DNA from: Paramecium pentaurelia
Lineage: Eukaryota > Ciliophora > Oligohymenophorea > Peniculida > Parameciidae
Assembly (NCBI GenBank): GCA_905183005.1
Contig: CAJJDO010000146.1
Span: forward strand, 65,151-129,150
Direction: 5' to 3'
DNA length: 64,000 nucleotides
Shown here: in pieces, positions 1-12,000 of the stretch
Numbering within the stretch: position 1 is the stretch's first letter
How the letters are laid out: every line of letters begins with the position of its first letter
Position numbers and translations under genes: made by a program
Notes under the pieces: generated by a model
What the model was told of the DNA's origin: nothing
What the model saw: the letters and a program-made list of their open reading frames with translations, nothing else
Databases searched by the model: none

Positions 1-241
1 TTTAATTTCCTTGTATCTCATTTAATTGATCACCGAATTGAAGAATCACTACTAAGAAATCAAAATTTTTAAATATGACTTCAATGGATTAAAATAGGAA
101 AAACTTGGAATATTTTCTCATATTGCAGCGAATAAATAATTACAAATGTTGCATTGATTATTTCAATAAAACAATTAGTTAATTATAAATTTTTGTAGTG
201 AAAATCTAGGTGTATTAGTGAAGATTTCGTTCTTATAAACG

Positions 242-1729
242 ATGGCAGATTTCATAAAAAAGAGAAAACATTGTGAATTGGATTAAGCTTTTATCATCAA
301 TATATTAATGCAGCATAGTTATTAATATTCCATCTAAAGATTATCTTATGTGAACAATATGTATCATAAATTAATATAATTTTTTAAGGCTTGAATATAT
401 GATATTTAAAAAGTCTTAGAAACTAAAATCCAAAGATATAATCATACCTCAGAAAAAAATAAGCATCGAGTATTCATTCGATAATACTAGGAAATAAGAT
501 TCGCAGGTAGAGTAGAAGAAGATGTTATAATTAAATTAATTTTCATTAATACTGATGATATAAATAGAACAGTTAAATATTATCTGGTTCTTGATAAAAT
601 TAGATTATCTTTTAACTAAATCAAAACAATATACAATTGTAATATGTTTGAATTTTCACAATTATTAAGAGTTTCCTTCTAAATTAAAGCAGCTGAGAAT
701 TAGTATATCTGTATTGAGAAGCGATGGTAAAAATAACAAATTTGCTTTGAATCCTCTAAATTACCATAATATGTATTATTTAAGAAGATTAAATGTGGAA
801 AAGAGTGAATTTAGATTACCAAAATTGGTATAAAAATTGAATGTAATAACTTCTTAATTTTTCTGTAGAATAATCTAAAAAAATTTGATGAAAATTTATT
901 TTAATTATAAATATTTGATTTTTTTCTAATGGATAAAATAAAGAAGCTAAATTTTGATTCTGATTAGTTTTCAATAGACTATTTAAGACCAATACCTTCC
1001 CTTATTAATGCAAATAATTTATATTGGAATGAGATTAGCATTCTTAATAATTTATAATGGAATTATACTCTTTAAATCAATAGCGATAAATTAAGTTAGG
1101 TAAAGGAAATTATATAGAAAGCTTGTTGTACTTAAGTTAGTGATCAAGAATTAAAGGTAAAAAAAATATTTTAGAATAGTTGATTTAAGACTTTTTAGAA
1201 AATGACGAATATTTATTAAAGAATTGTGGGTTTACAACATAAAAATTACCAGATATAATAGAGAATAATACAAACTTAGTATTCTTTTTTTTAGTGAAAA
1301 GTGTGAAGTCTTCTGATTTTTAAGAGTAAAGTTTTAAATTATTTAAGTTATTTGGATGTTTTTATAAATATTGATGTTACTCCTGCTACTATTGAATTAA
1401 TTGCAATGATAAATTATTCAATTAAAATACCTCCTGATTTCGTTACATATTATGTGTATTATTGTATTTAATATTGTAATAATATTAAAGTAAATTATAA
1501 TATACAATCAAATAGGAAAAATAAACATAAACAAAAATAGTTAAATATGTTAGTATTTTTATTCGGCACTTTTTAAAAACTAAGGCAATTGTGACCAAAG
1601 ATCTTCTGACTGAAGTAAGTTTTTTTATAATTACATAAGCTACAAGCATTTTGCATAGAATTTACCAGAGTTAATGAAGTATCTCAACTTTTCAAATCAG
1701 TAAAAGCTTTCAATGAGTTAGGAGCATGA
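242..1729 (+). CDS. CNOT11: CCR4-NOT complex subunit 11 (CNOT11) homologue
   Basis: CNOT11 is a module of the CCR4-NOT mRNA deadenylation complex; in animals it binds the CNOT1 N-terminus with CNOT10. The conserved C-terminal half is clear: a segment around 960-1100 with LRPIPSL and LQWNYTL, then TQKLPDIIENN (near 1240-1265), INIDVTPATIELIAMI and KIPPDFVTYYV (near 1370-1450), and a last exon LQAFCIEFTRVNEVSQLFK. These match the human order LPDLVENN, VNMDMSLHSMEVVNRL, DLPPEFIHLYI, VQAFCIEFSRIREAAGLF. Exons are joined over introns near 863, 1160 and 1615 (the last is gtaag...ataag, 25 nt). The N-terminal part is uncertain: ATG 242 opens a frame that meets TGA at 392, and I could not find a clean splice into the open frame that follows. 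Ends at TGA 1727-1729. Confidence 0.8.
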
Positions 1730-1783
1730 TACATCTAATATAAATTACTTAAAATAATCAATATACGAATTAATTTTCAAAGT

Positions 1784-2726
1784 TCATTAAAGCCAGTGGA
1801 CTTCAAAATTAAAATCATTAAGTTGTCTATCTTAAACAATTCCTGAGCTTTTTTATACTATTAAAATTTAAATGGCAAAATTACATTCTTAATGCAACTC
1901 TAAAAATTGCTTATCAATTTAATTCATATTGTATCTGACCATTTTCCATTCATTTATGTTACTCCCAAGTTTTTCAAATCCTTCAAGTTATTTAGGTGTC
2001 TAAATGGCAGTTTAATTAAATTATTCTATTTCTTCTTTGATAGGAGATGGACTTTTATGAATATTTCTCAATTTTTCTCTAGTATCTTTAAAAATAAGTC
2101 CTTTATTAGTTTGATTTTAAGATTTATTATATAATCCCCATGATTAATTTTTTTTTGTTGAGGATTCATCTAATTTAGTTTTTTATTTTTGATCCTTTTG
2201 TTCACTCTTTTCCTGATTTTACAATGCTTTCTAAACTTTCTATTTATCTTTAGATTCCTTTTTAAATTATTTGGCAAGTTTTTTCCTTTCATTATATAAT
2301 TATTTATCTTAAATCCCATAAACTCTAATTCTTTTTAATCCCTTATAATCCTTCTAAGTGTAATTTATAACTTCAACAATCATTTAATTGAATATATCTT
2401 GCGAGAGTGGTTCTATATCAATACTTAATGATTTATTCCAATCCAAATTTTATTTCCAAATTACTTTATCATAATAAATATCATCAGAGTTATCACCTTT
2501 CAGTGTTATATTAACTTAATCTGCATAATAGTTCTCTATTCTAATTAAATTAAATTAAATTACATATAGATATTAGAGATATTAAAGCATTTCCAAAATC
2601 TATAATGATTTTTGCTTCTTTATCTTTAGTATACCATTCACCAGTTGCTTTGATAATGTTGTCGGTATCTTACATTGATGATGGAGGGATAACATCTACA
2701 ATTTTCAAAATTAATTCTTCTCCCAT
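1784..2726 (-). CDS. Hypothetical protein with N-terminal XRCC1-like beta-sandwich and charged coil
   Basis: Start ATG at 2726, stop TGA at 1784-1786; one 28-nt intron near 2545-2575 restores the frame. About 300 residues. The N-terminal ~130 residues alternate short beta-like stretches (KIVDVIPPSSMQDTDNIIKA, AKIIIDFGNALISLISI, ADQVNITLKGD) in the style of the XRCC1 N-terminal or galactose-binding-like sandwich, but the similarity is judged by eye and weak. The rest is rich in lysine, glutamine and glutamate and probably coiled. It is divergent from SRP72 with only 34 bp between the two start codons, so the promoters must overlap. Function not recognised; XRCC1-like repair scaffold is only a suggestion. 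Confidence 0.7.
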
Positions 2727-2747
2727 ATAATTAATATTAAATATTAG

Positions 2748-2761
2748 TAAACACGTGTTTA
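2748..2761. promoter_or_regulatory. 14-bp perfect palindrome with CACGTG core in a 34-bp divergent promoter
   Basis: The sequence taaacacgtgttta is its own reverse complement and contains the E-box CACGTG. It fills nearly half of the gap between the divergent ATGs at 2726 (minus) and 2761 (plus); its last base is the A of the plus-strand ATG. In the surrounding AT-rich DNA a GC-rich palindrome stands out. A binding site for a dimeric factor serving both genes is an inference. Confidence 0.45.
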
Positions 2762-4467
2762 TGGACTAAAGAACACCAATACAAAGGTTAGTTGAAGAAT
2801 TACACACAGGATCACCTGCTTAATTGTTAGAAGTGGCTAATCAATGTGAATAAACTCCAAACATCTTATTGACAAAAGCAATCCTGTTAATAAATAATAA
2901 GAATTATTAAGAAGCTTCATAAATTTTAAAAGGACTGAAAGATCATTAACTTTATCCTTTTACTAGAGTATATCTACTCTATGCTGAAGGATAATATCAA
3001 TAGGTTATAACAGAATGTAGAAAAAATGTACCAGAAGATTAGCTATTAATGGGACAGGCTTATTTAAAGTTAGGAGAGTTTGAACAAGCAATACAATTAT
3101 TTCAGAAATTACTTAAAGAAGTATAAATATCTTAATATCATAAAGAGCAAATTTCAAAATGACTCTCAAGATATTTTAACAAATATTGCAAATGCAGCAA
3201 TTCAATTAAATGACTAGGCTCAAATGAAATAAATAAATTAGCAAATATTTGAATTCATTAAAAAGAATAAAAATTAATATGCAAGAGAGTTATTACTTAA
3301 CCATGCTTTACTTAATTTATAATTAAATGAGTAATTTTTGTAATATATAAAATTTAGTCTAAAGATAGCAAAAGAACTAACTATAAGATTTGAAAACATG
3401 GTGAAAGTTGAGAATGAATAGGATGAGGATTTATTCTTAGCCCAATTAATTTTAGATGTGATTAATCCAGGAGATTACAAAAGCAAAGTTAAATAGTAAT
3501 TATCCATCTAATTAATAGATATGAACTTTTGGAAAAGACTTCAGAATAAGCAGTGCTATTGAATAATTTAGCAGTGTTTTAAGAATTTATCCATCCACAT
3601 CATGATTCATTAAAAAGAGTAGAAGAAGCATTATCTTTAGATTATAAATTTACACCTCAATAACTCCATGTGTTAAAAATAAATAAAGCTATTTTACAAA
3701 TCATTAAGAATAGACCAACCAAGGAACAAGGCTTGCCTTTATCAGTTTAGATTGCAATTAATCGACAAAAATGGGAATAACCAATTGAAGATCCATATCA
3801 ATATCTAATATTTGCAACTAATAATGATAATACCAATAAAATTATTGAATTATGCAATGTAAAAAACTGGAATTAGAACAAAGTCTTAAGCACATTTATT
3901 TTGGCTCATATTCTGAAATTGCCTGATGATACTCTTTATGAAAAACAGATTTAATTAATTGCTTAATTCCATAAAGCCTTGGTCTGCAATTATTATATCA
4001 AAAGAGGAAATTTAGATAAAGCTTTGCTATACTATACTGAGGATCAACAAATTAAGAGCCAACTTGCCTTGCTATGTATTGAAAAGGGATAACTTGCACA
4101 AGGGGCTAAATTTGTTGACTCTTTATAATTCGATGGAATAACTGATATGAATGAAATAGAAAATTTGGAAAGAAACATTGGATTATCAAAGAAGGTTGAA
4201 GTCTAAGTGAAGAAGATTTAAAAGAAGAAAAAGAAGAGAATTAGATATCCCAAAAATTTCGACAAAACCAATCCTGGTCCATTGCCTAATCCTGAGAGAT
4301 GGTTGCCTAAATAAGAAAGAAAAGAATGGAAAAAAAAGAAATAAATTCATAGCAGAACTTAAGGAGGTAATGCAGGAAATGAAACAGTAAATACATTTAA
4401 ATCAAGCGGAGCTTCTACTGCATAAGTTAGTGCAGCTTAGAAGAAAACAAATAAATATAGAAAATGA
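2761..4467 (+). CDS. SRP72: Signal recognition particle subunit SRP72
   Basis: SRP72 is the largest SRP protein; with SRP68 it holds the 7S RNA in the ER-targeting particle. ATG 2761 follows the palindromic spacer; stop TGA 4465-4467. The first ~450 residues are TPR-like helical repeats (QAYLKLGEFEQAIQLFQKLL is a good TPR). The diagnostic C-terminal basic motif is present near 4245-4320: RIRYPKNFD followed by PNPERWLPKQER, as in SRP72 of other eukaryotes, then a lysine-rich tail. Two introns are needed: gtataaat...cataaag (25 nt, near 3121-3145) and gtaattat...ttaatag (23 nt, near 3500-3522). Length near 550 residues is slightly short for the family. No SRP68 or SRP RNA gene is seen nearby. 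Confidence 0.93.
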
Positions 4468-5640
4468 TAAGTTGATAGTATATTATCCTTAAAATTAAAT
4501 AATCCTATTTTTAATTATAAGAATTTATTAATATTATTTTTAATTTTGAATGTGATTTTCAAATAATATAATAATGTAAGGATATTTATATTAGACTATA
4601 AATTAAAAATTTTTGTATTGCATAACTTTAAATTATATAATATTTAGTTCAAACTAAATTGTTTTTATTTTGCATTTCACATCATAAATCTTTATATAAA
4701 AGTTCTATAAATTTAAATGGATAATCTATATTAGATTAAAAATCATAACTAATTACTTAATTAATTTTTTCAATTATTTTATTATAAAAATATTGATAAT
4801 TTATTATTTTTATTTTTAATGCAATCTTTTAAATTAAATAAGACTTAAACTAGAAAACATTTTGGCCATTTATATACTGGTATGGAAATAATATTTCAAG
4901 TTTAATTTTTAAAATTATATTGATTTCATTTTTGAAATAATTATATTGATATTAATTTGTTTCTAAATTAAAATGATTCTGGAAAATAGAAAAAATGTTA
5001 TTTTGATTTTTTTTGATTCAAAAATTATATAAATCTAACATTTGGAATTTAAATCAAAATTTTAAGGATAATGATTAAGATTATTAGCTTTACTGTATTA
5101 ATGATCTAAAAATAGATTCTATATTGAGATGTTAAAATAAAATTTTTGTTTCTTGTATTTGAAATAAACAATTAGTAATATTAACAAGCTATATAGTCAG
5201 ATCTTTATAATCATATGAGGGATACTTAATCTTGTATTACAAATTAAATAAGTCATCAACATCTAGGAAGATTAATTAAATTACGTAATAAAAAATTGAA
5301 TTTTTAACATAGTTTAAAATCTTGAAAGTTAAGGACATATGGAATTTTGAAATTTTGTTTCCTTAATTAAAATATGGCTAATTTGTGGTGATGTGGAATG
5401 AAAAATCAAATGATATGTTGAATGACTATTCTGCATTTAGTTATTAATGTTTTCAGTTCAACATAAAATGACTAAAAGATGGGATTTAAGTTGTTACTGA
5501 ATAGAAACTAATAATAACAATTCTTAGAATTAAATTCTTTTGTTTTAATATTGTTAATCAAATTATTATAATTGATTGAGGATTTATCTGGATTACATAA
5601 AGTTTAATCACTAATAATTATTATTCTAAAGAAACTCAAG
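4468..5640. other. AT-rich spacer, no supportable gene
   Basis: About 1.17 kb of very AT-rich DNA with TGA in all frames at short intervals on both strands. No conserved motif, RNA gene or repeat was recognised. This is long for the window, where spacers are usually under 200 bp, so a decayed gene is possible but not supported. Confidence 0.5.
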
Positions 5641-6014
5641 ATGGGAACCTGTTAATTCTTAGCTCAGAATCTAGACAAATAAAAAAGTTAGAGTGATATT
5701 GGAACAGCCTTCCAACCTTATATAGTATAATTGAAACTTACTCCTCTTGTTGGTAACATTACAGGAGATGATGATAAAATGGATGATTTATACTTTGATA
5801 TTGAAAAATAAATCTCTATATACTAAGTATAAATAAATCAATATAATAGGAGAAAATCTAAGTCGATAATCAGTGCAGTCAACTCTAATTGTCATCAAAA
5901 TTATAAATAACACATGATCCTTCTTCTCAATCTTTTGATCAGTCTTAATAAATTCTGAAGTCCCCAAGAAAAAATAAAAATCTAAATGCAAAATTTAAAG
6001 AGATGATTTTTTGA
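5641..6014 (+). CDS. Small hypothetical protein, possibly N-myristoylated
   Basis: ATG 5641 to TGA 6012-6014, with one 23-nt intron (gtataaataaatcaatataatag, near 5828-5850). Removing it joins the frames into about 115 residues beginning MGTC and ending KFKEMIF. The Gly2-Thr-Cys start resembles an N-myristoylation/palmitoylation signal; the middle has DDDKMDD and the end is serine- and lysine-rich. No family recognised. Glutamine codons TAA/TAG occur throughout, supporting real coding use. Confidence 0.55.
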
Positions 6015-6470
6015 ATCCAAGTCAAAGTAGTATAATAATTTGATGATAAATAATATATATTACTAATTTATCCTAAAAGTATTATAATGTTAATAAGTCT
6101 AAAAGACACTATTTCATGAACTACACTTAAAATAAATTAAATGTTGTTTCTTAAATACATGTAATTAATTGAATTAAAAAAGAGAAATAAAGAATCTTAA
6201 TTCAAATAATATATAATATTTATTACATGATATCCATGCCAAATAAAGAAAATTTAATATTTAAAATAATATAAATTAGTTTTAAAATATAACTAATAAT
6301 ATGAGTTTTTTATATATTAAAGAGCGATTAAATTAACTGTTTGTAGTATCATATAAAGAATCTATTTTGAAAAAAAAGTTGTCAAAAATAGAATAAATTT
6401 AATTTATGCAATTAATATATGATGAATTAGTCTTATATAAAAATAAGATGTTATTTTATTATTTAATTAA
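6015..6470. other. AT-rich spacer, nothing recognised
   Basis: Roughly 456 bp with frequent stops in all frames and no motif beyond A/T runs. It presumably holds the 3' end of the preceding small gene and the promoter of the membrane-protein gene at 6471. Confidence 0.5.
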
Positions 6471-7290
6471 ATGTAATCTAATTTTTGGTGGAAGACTACT
6501 AAAAAGGAATAAATTCGATTGTTACTTTCAGCATTTTTAGGAGCAATAATATGTCTTTTATCAACAACAATAGGGAATTTCATTTTGATAGAGATTCGAT
6601 ATAATTTAATCTTTTCGGCTGTAATTAGCTTTCATTATGTATGAAGTATTTTGGATTTACATTTATAATAACAGGATTATATATTTTGATAAGAACAAAA
6701 ATATTCATGAATAATAATACTTAATGGACATTAAAATAAAAATATTTAGTTTTTTTTGCAAGTGTTATTATTGCATCAGGACTTATATGTTTTTGTTTAT
6801 ATTTTGATCAAAAATGGTATAGTATTTGAATAGAATAGGCATGAAGGATTAAATTACTTCACCAAGATTCCTTTGTATGTAATTTTGGGTGTTTCATTGA
6901 GTTCTTCAATATGTTATTTGTCTATAGACTTTATAAATTTAATTTTTGGTTTGAGTTAGAAAGTCTAATATAGAACAATAGTGGAAACTCCAAATTAGAT
7001 TATATCTTTTATGTTTATAAGTTCATTAATTGGATTCTTATAAGGATTATTATTTAGTTCTTTGGATATTGAAGTATGTTAAATATATATTTCTATATAA
7101 ATATTAGGATGTAGAAAACAAAACAATTTCATTTCGATTAATTTTATTTGAAGAATTGCTATTGATTCCTTTTATATTGGTTTTAGGCAGTATAGGAGGG
7201 TTTTTCAATGAATATTTAAGAATAAAGGGTAGCCATTTATAATCTTATACATTTGAACCAATCTAAGATCCATTTACAGATGAAATTTGA
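6471..7290 (+). CDS. Hypothetical six-segment membrane protein
   Basis: ATG 6471 to TGA 7288-7290 with three introns (about 26, 22 and 34 nt near 6620, 6819 and 7076). The spliced product is about 245 residues with about six hydrophobic stretches: LLSAFLGAIICLLSTTIG, an ILIEIRYNLIFSAYFGF-type helix, LVFFASVIIASGLICFCLY, a VILGVSLSSSICYLSI helix, FMFISSLIGFLQGLLF and LLLIPFILVLGSIGGFF. Short charged loops separate them and the C-terminus is acidic (DPFTDEI). No signature residues of a known transporter or INSIG-type protein were found. It lies 26 bp upstream of the formyltransferase gene on the same strand. Confidence 0.7.
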
Positions 7291-7316
7291 TTATTTATAT
7301 TTTGTAAATTAAGCAT

Positions 7317-8353
7317 ATGAAAACAATTTTTTTTGGGAGTGGTTTATTTCCATTACCTATATTTTAAAGGCTTCATAAATTAATAGCAATAGATCCAAAA
7401 GTGAGTTTGATAACAGTGCCAAATCATTCACATAAAGAGAAAAACTAAATTAAAGACTATGCTACCTAATAACAATTTAGTAAATGTTTTGAAAATAAAA
7501 AGAAATTTATTAACCAAATTTGTCAGATAAGAGTAATAACTTTGTTTAGGAAATATAAGATAAACCTGATCTTGGAATAGTTTGTAATTATGGATACATG
7601 ATACCAAATCATATTATCGATATTTTTAATAAGGGAGTTTATGTGATTCATCCTTCTTTATTGCCAAAGTATAGAGGAGCTGCTCCAATATAAAGGGCTA
7701 TTATGAATGATGAATAGAAAACTGGTGTGTCATTTATTGAGATTTCAAAAAATAAGTAGATATTAATCAATATTTAGAGATTTGATGCAGGTGCAATTCT
7801 GTTAAGAAAAGAAATTGATATACTTGCAGTTGATAGATATAAAGAATTATCATAGAAATTATCATAATTGACAGCTGATTCAATAGAGGAATTTATTAAT
7901 AATATTGATAAATATGAGAGATTGAGTCAGAATGCCAGTGAGACAACTAAAGCACCTAAGATTACTCATGATGATTTAAAGGTGGATTTTAGTAATACAG
8001 CGAATAAGATTTATAATTAATATAGAGGGATTTATGGAACAAATTTCCATAGTTTAAAATTGAAATATTAGGAAAGAGAATTCTATTTAGAGAATATTAC
8101 TTTGGTTAATGACTTAGAAATAGAACATTTAAAATAGTTTAATACAGCTGAGAATGGCACATTATGGTTAATAAAGAACAAACAATTCAAAAACTATTTC
8201 TATATAAAATGTAATGAGAATAGTTGGATACGAGTCTAAGAATATAGATTTACAGATAGAGGTAGTAGTTAAGCAGCTTATACATTTAAAAATCAATTCA
8301 TGATGGATTTCAAATTCGATAGTTTGGATAACCATTACAAGTTAAGTTATTGA
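7317..8353 (+). CDS. MTFMT: Methionyl-tRNA formyltransferase (mitochondrial type)
   Basis: This enzyme transfers a formyl group from 10-formyl-THF to Met-tRNA for organelle translation initiation. Start ATG 7317 opens with FFGSGLFPLPIFQRL, the usual formyltransferase beginning (F.G...F....L). The core VIHPSLLPKYRGAAPIQRAI (near 7630-7700) carries the family H-P-S-L-L-P-x-Y-R-G-A-A-P motif, preceded by NYGYMIP and followed by TGVSFIEI and FDAGAIL. One 23-nt intron near 7481-7503 is needed. Length, about 335 residues, is normal. The usual LDTG-type stretch before GAIL is partly replaced by a lysine/isoleucine-rich segment. A mitochondrial location is inferred from the family, not from a clear presequence. 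Confidence 0.9.
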
Positions 8354-8408
8354 GTATATATATATATATTTATATATAACTAATTGTATAAAGAGTATTA
8401 ATAAAATA

Positions 8409-9050
8409 ATGCACGATTATAAGTATCCAAAGATTGATGCCAAGCATTTTCATTATCACAATGATGGCACTGGAAGGTTAGATTAATATAAGATTTTTAG
8501 GGATCAGTATGTAAAACATACAAATGGTGGTTTATTGTCTCAGAAAATGATAAGTTCACTCGATTTATCTCCAAAGGCTGATTACACAAAGATGATATTT
8601 CCAAAAAGTGCAACAAAGTACAATGAATTGTAATAACTTAGTTCTCGAAGCAGAGGATTACTTCCACCTTAACATTAAAGAATCCAACATTATTTTGGAG
8701 ATGGAAAAGGACGAGATTATTTTGTAACGATTAATGATGGTGGATAAGTGAATTTAAAAAGTTGGAAAGATCATCCAGATGAAGCATTTCCAGCTTAATT
8801 ACGAAAATATGGAAGAGAATACTCACAACCTGACTGTGTTTAGTACTTGATGTCAAATAATACAAAATTATAATAATTGACACAAACCATGAGATTAAGA
8901 TAGAGTTAATTTACTAAGCATATTAGTGTTCCTAAGAAGCAATCTACCCCTTAATTATAGAGCTTTATGCCAGATTTGAATGAAGGAGGAAAGTATCAGA
9001 CATACCAAAAACTGAAATACTAGAGTAAAGCATGTTCTTTTGCAGAATGA
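8409..9050 (+). CDS. Conserved-looking ciliate hypothetical protein, intronless
   Basis: A single uninterrupted frame from ATG 8409 to TGA 9048-9050 gives about 213 residues rich in Q, K, Y and H: MHDYKYPKIDAKHFHYH at the start, HYFGDGKGRDYFVTINDGG in the middle and a PDLNEGGKYQTYQ segment near the end. No membrane segments or signal peptide. The aromatic, turn-rich composition (GDGKGRDYFV, NDGTGRLDQY) resembles ciliary microtubule-associated small proteins, but that is an impression, not an identification. It converges on the giant minus-strand gene with only 16 bp between the stop codons. Confidence 0.75.
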
Positions 9051-9066
9051 TACATAATTTGATAAA

Positions 9067-12000
9067 TCATATCCTCAAACGCACCTGATTTTGAGCTATC
9101 AATCTTTAAATGACTGGGTTGTCGACATGGTTTGATAATTCTTCTCCATATAATTCAATAAACATGGAGGCCTTCTTAGGGACAGTGCAATAACATGTCT
9201 TTTCAGTAGGTTCAGAGTTTTCAAGAGCTTCAAGTTCCTTAATAACATCTTTAATGTTATTCTTAGTCACTTCGACCAGTTTAGTATTAATAAGACAGAT
9301 TCTAAAATATATTATTAAATTAATTACTCTTTAGTTTCAGAGACAGGTGGTTTTGGAGTTGGGGTAACAGGAGGAGGTACAGTGATATCTAAGACAAAAT
9401 AATAATAATTAAATACCATCTGGGAAAACAGGTCTGGAGGCTCCACCACATAGATTCATTCTAAATTTACCAATATGGCCATTCCATGAAGGATAGAAAC
9501 GATCTTTACCAATGTTCAAATATACTTATGGAACTAAGAAATGGTTAACATCTTCAAAAAGTATGGTTTCCTTTCTGTCTTTGAATTGAATATATCCTTC
9601 TACTTTTCTGGTATCTCTATTGTAAGCATAGAAAATGAAATGCCAATTTGTCTATTGTTATTTTTATGGGATAATCTTTGCCAAATTTGGTTCTCCAGCT
9701 CCATTCAAATTCTTATAAGTGTAAGTGGCAAAGGCATAAATACCATCTTGAGCAGGTGAAACCCAAGCAGCCAAAGTTCTATCTCCTAATCTTTCAGCAT
9801 TCTTATTTGCTTCTTCTTTATTGATATGGAGACGGAAGGCCAAATGCCATTATTCCATAGTAGTTTATTTCCACTTGAACCAACCAGAAACACTATATTC
9901 AGATGGGAAGGCAGCTGCAGGATCAGATGGGATTTCCAATACTGTAGCTTTGGCTAATTCAAACTTTTTAGATTCTTGAATGAGAACTTATTCAACAGCT
10001 TTGGAACAGACTTCTTTTGGTTAAGGATTGCAAGCCAAAGCAAACTTATTTAATTCATCAACATTATCAAGATGAGCACCAGCACCAATCTTAAATACAG
10101 CTCTTGTTAATTGACCATTGATAGTTGGATATAATTTGAGATCTGATCCTCCAATAATGAGTCTTAAATATGTTGGTTTTTCATGTGTAACATCAAATGT
10201 GACTGATTATGGTTCTTTACCAGTGTACTTAACAAAACCAACAGCTTAACTTGTAATACTGCTGTAACTGAAATAGAAATAAGTCCAAACACCTTCAATA
10301 TCTCCATATTCAATGTTTTTGTTAAGATTCCAATTATTACTCTTATAATCATTTGTAATAAATGTATAGGCTCCTTAACCTTACCATATAGCCAATAATC
10401 TATCTCCTTTTTCAATATTCTTATATTCTTTATTGACTGTCAATCTACTCATGAAATACCATGGTTCACTCTTACCTTAATACATTGGTTTAGGATGTCT
10501 GCTCAAATATCTGACCCAATATGAGTAACCATATTCTCTGATATCTTTCAAATTCTCTGGTGTTGCTTCAATATCAGCTAATGGTTTAACATCATCAAAT
10601 GAAGAATCAACAATAGTTTCATCACCCATCTAGCATTTTGGTTCTGGTAATGGCTAAGGTGGTTCAACTGGTATAACGGGTGGTTTTGGTAATTCAGGGG
10701 GATTACCTGGAGTAAATTATGGATTGTATGGATCTTGGCAATTTACAAATGTCACATCAGCTATATATCCACTGAATGCTGGATAGAATTAATCTTTTCC
10801 TATCAATATTCTTAAAACTGGAACTAAGTAATGATTTACATTAGGGAATTTCACATCTAATTTACCATCCTTAAATATAGTTGATCCATATGCTTCTCTG
10901 GTCTCTCTATTATATTAGAATGTAATATAATGCCATTCAGTGTGTTTATCTTAATGTTTAATAACTTAAGCTGCATTTGGTTATCCAGCTCCAAACATAT
11001 TTGTGTATGTATAAGTGGCAAATGCATACAATTATTGATCACTTAACCAAACAGCAAGTGTTCTATCTCCCAATAAATCAGCATTCTTATTAGTCTTTTA
11101 ATCATTTATTGTAACTCTAAATGCCAAATGCCATGGTTCTTATTTTGTTGGTTCCCATTTATACCAACCACCAATACCATACATAGTTGGGAATAGTGAT
11201 TTCTCATCTCTAACATGTTCATAAAACTCTGGTTATGTTGATTCATATTTCTTTATACCTTCAATCAATTTGCTTTCAGTCTTACCCTTGCAATCTGGTT
11301 CTGGTCTTGGATTACATGCTAACACAAACTTATTGAAATCATCTTCAGTATTAACAAATGAACCTGCACCTAATTTAAGAATAGGTGATGAGATTTGACC
11401 ATTAAATCCTGGATATTATTTAAGATCAGAACCTCCTACAATTAATCTTAAGAATTTAGGTTAGTCATGTTTAGCATCAATAACAGTAAATTGAGTCTTA
11501 TCTCCAACTCTAACAACACCAACAGCTTATCCTGATTTGTAACTGAAATGAATATATGTCCAAACTCCTTCAATATCTCCATAAGGTATTTATTTGTTAA
11601 GATTTGGATTACCTGAAGCAACATCATTAGTGATAAATGTATATCCAGCTTAACCTAACCAAATAGCCAACAATCTATCTCCCATTCTAATGTTATCATA
11701 TGGATCATTATTTGTTAATCTAGAAATGAAATACCATGGTTCACTGGCTCCTTTAATAAGACTATCTGGCCATCTTGTAAGCCATCTAGTCCAAAATCCA
11801 TATCCGTATTCAATTGCACTTCCTAATTTATCTTCAGTGACTTTGAGATCAACAACTTTATCACCACTTGAAGGCATGTCTCCAATTTGAACTTATCCAC
11901 TAACACACTTTCTGACAATCTCAGGTTCTTAAGGTTTAGGTGGTTAAACAGGTTCTTCAGGTTTAGTTGGATCTACTGGTTTAGGAGGAGGTGGTGTAGA

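Noticed and set aside
1..21. Start of a minus-strand gene (MRYKEI) at the window edge
   Set aside because: Only seven codons are available, too few to support a gene.
6471..7290. INSIG homologue
   Set aside because: Six membrane spans and length would fit, but none of the conserved INSIG residues could be placed.
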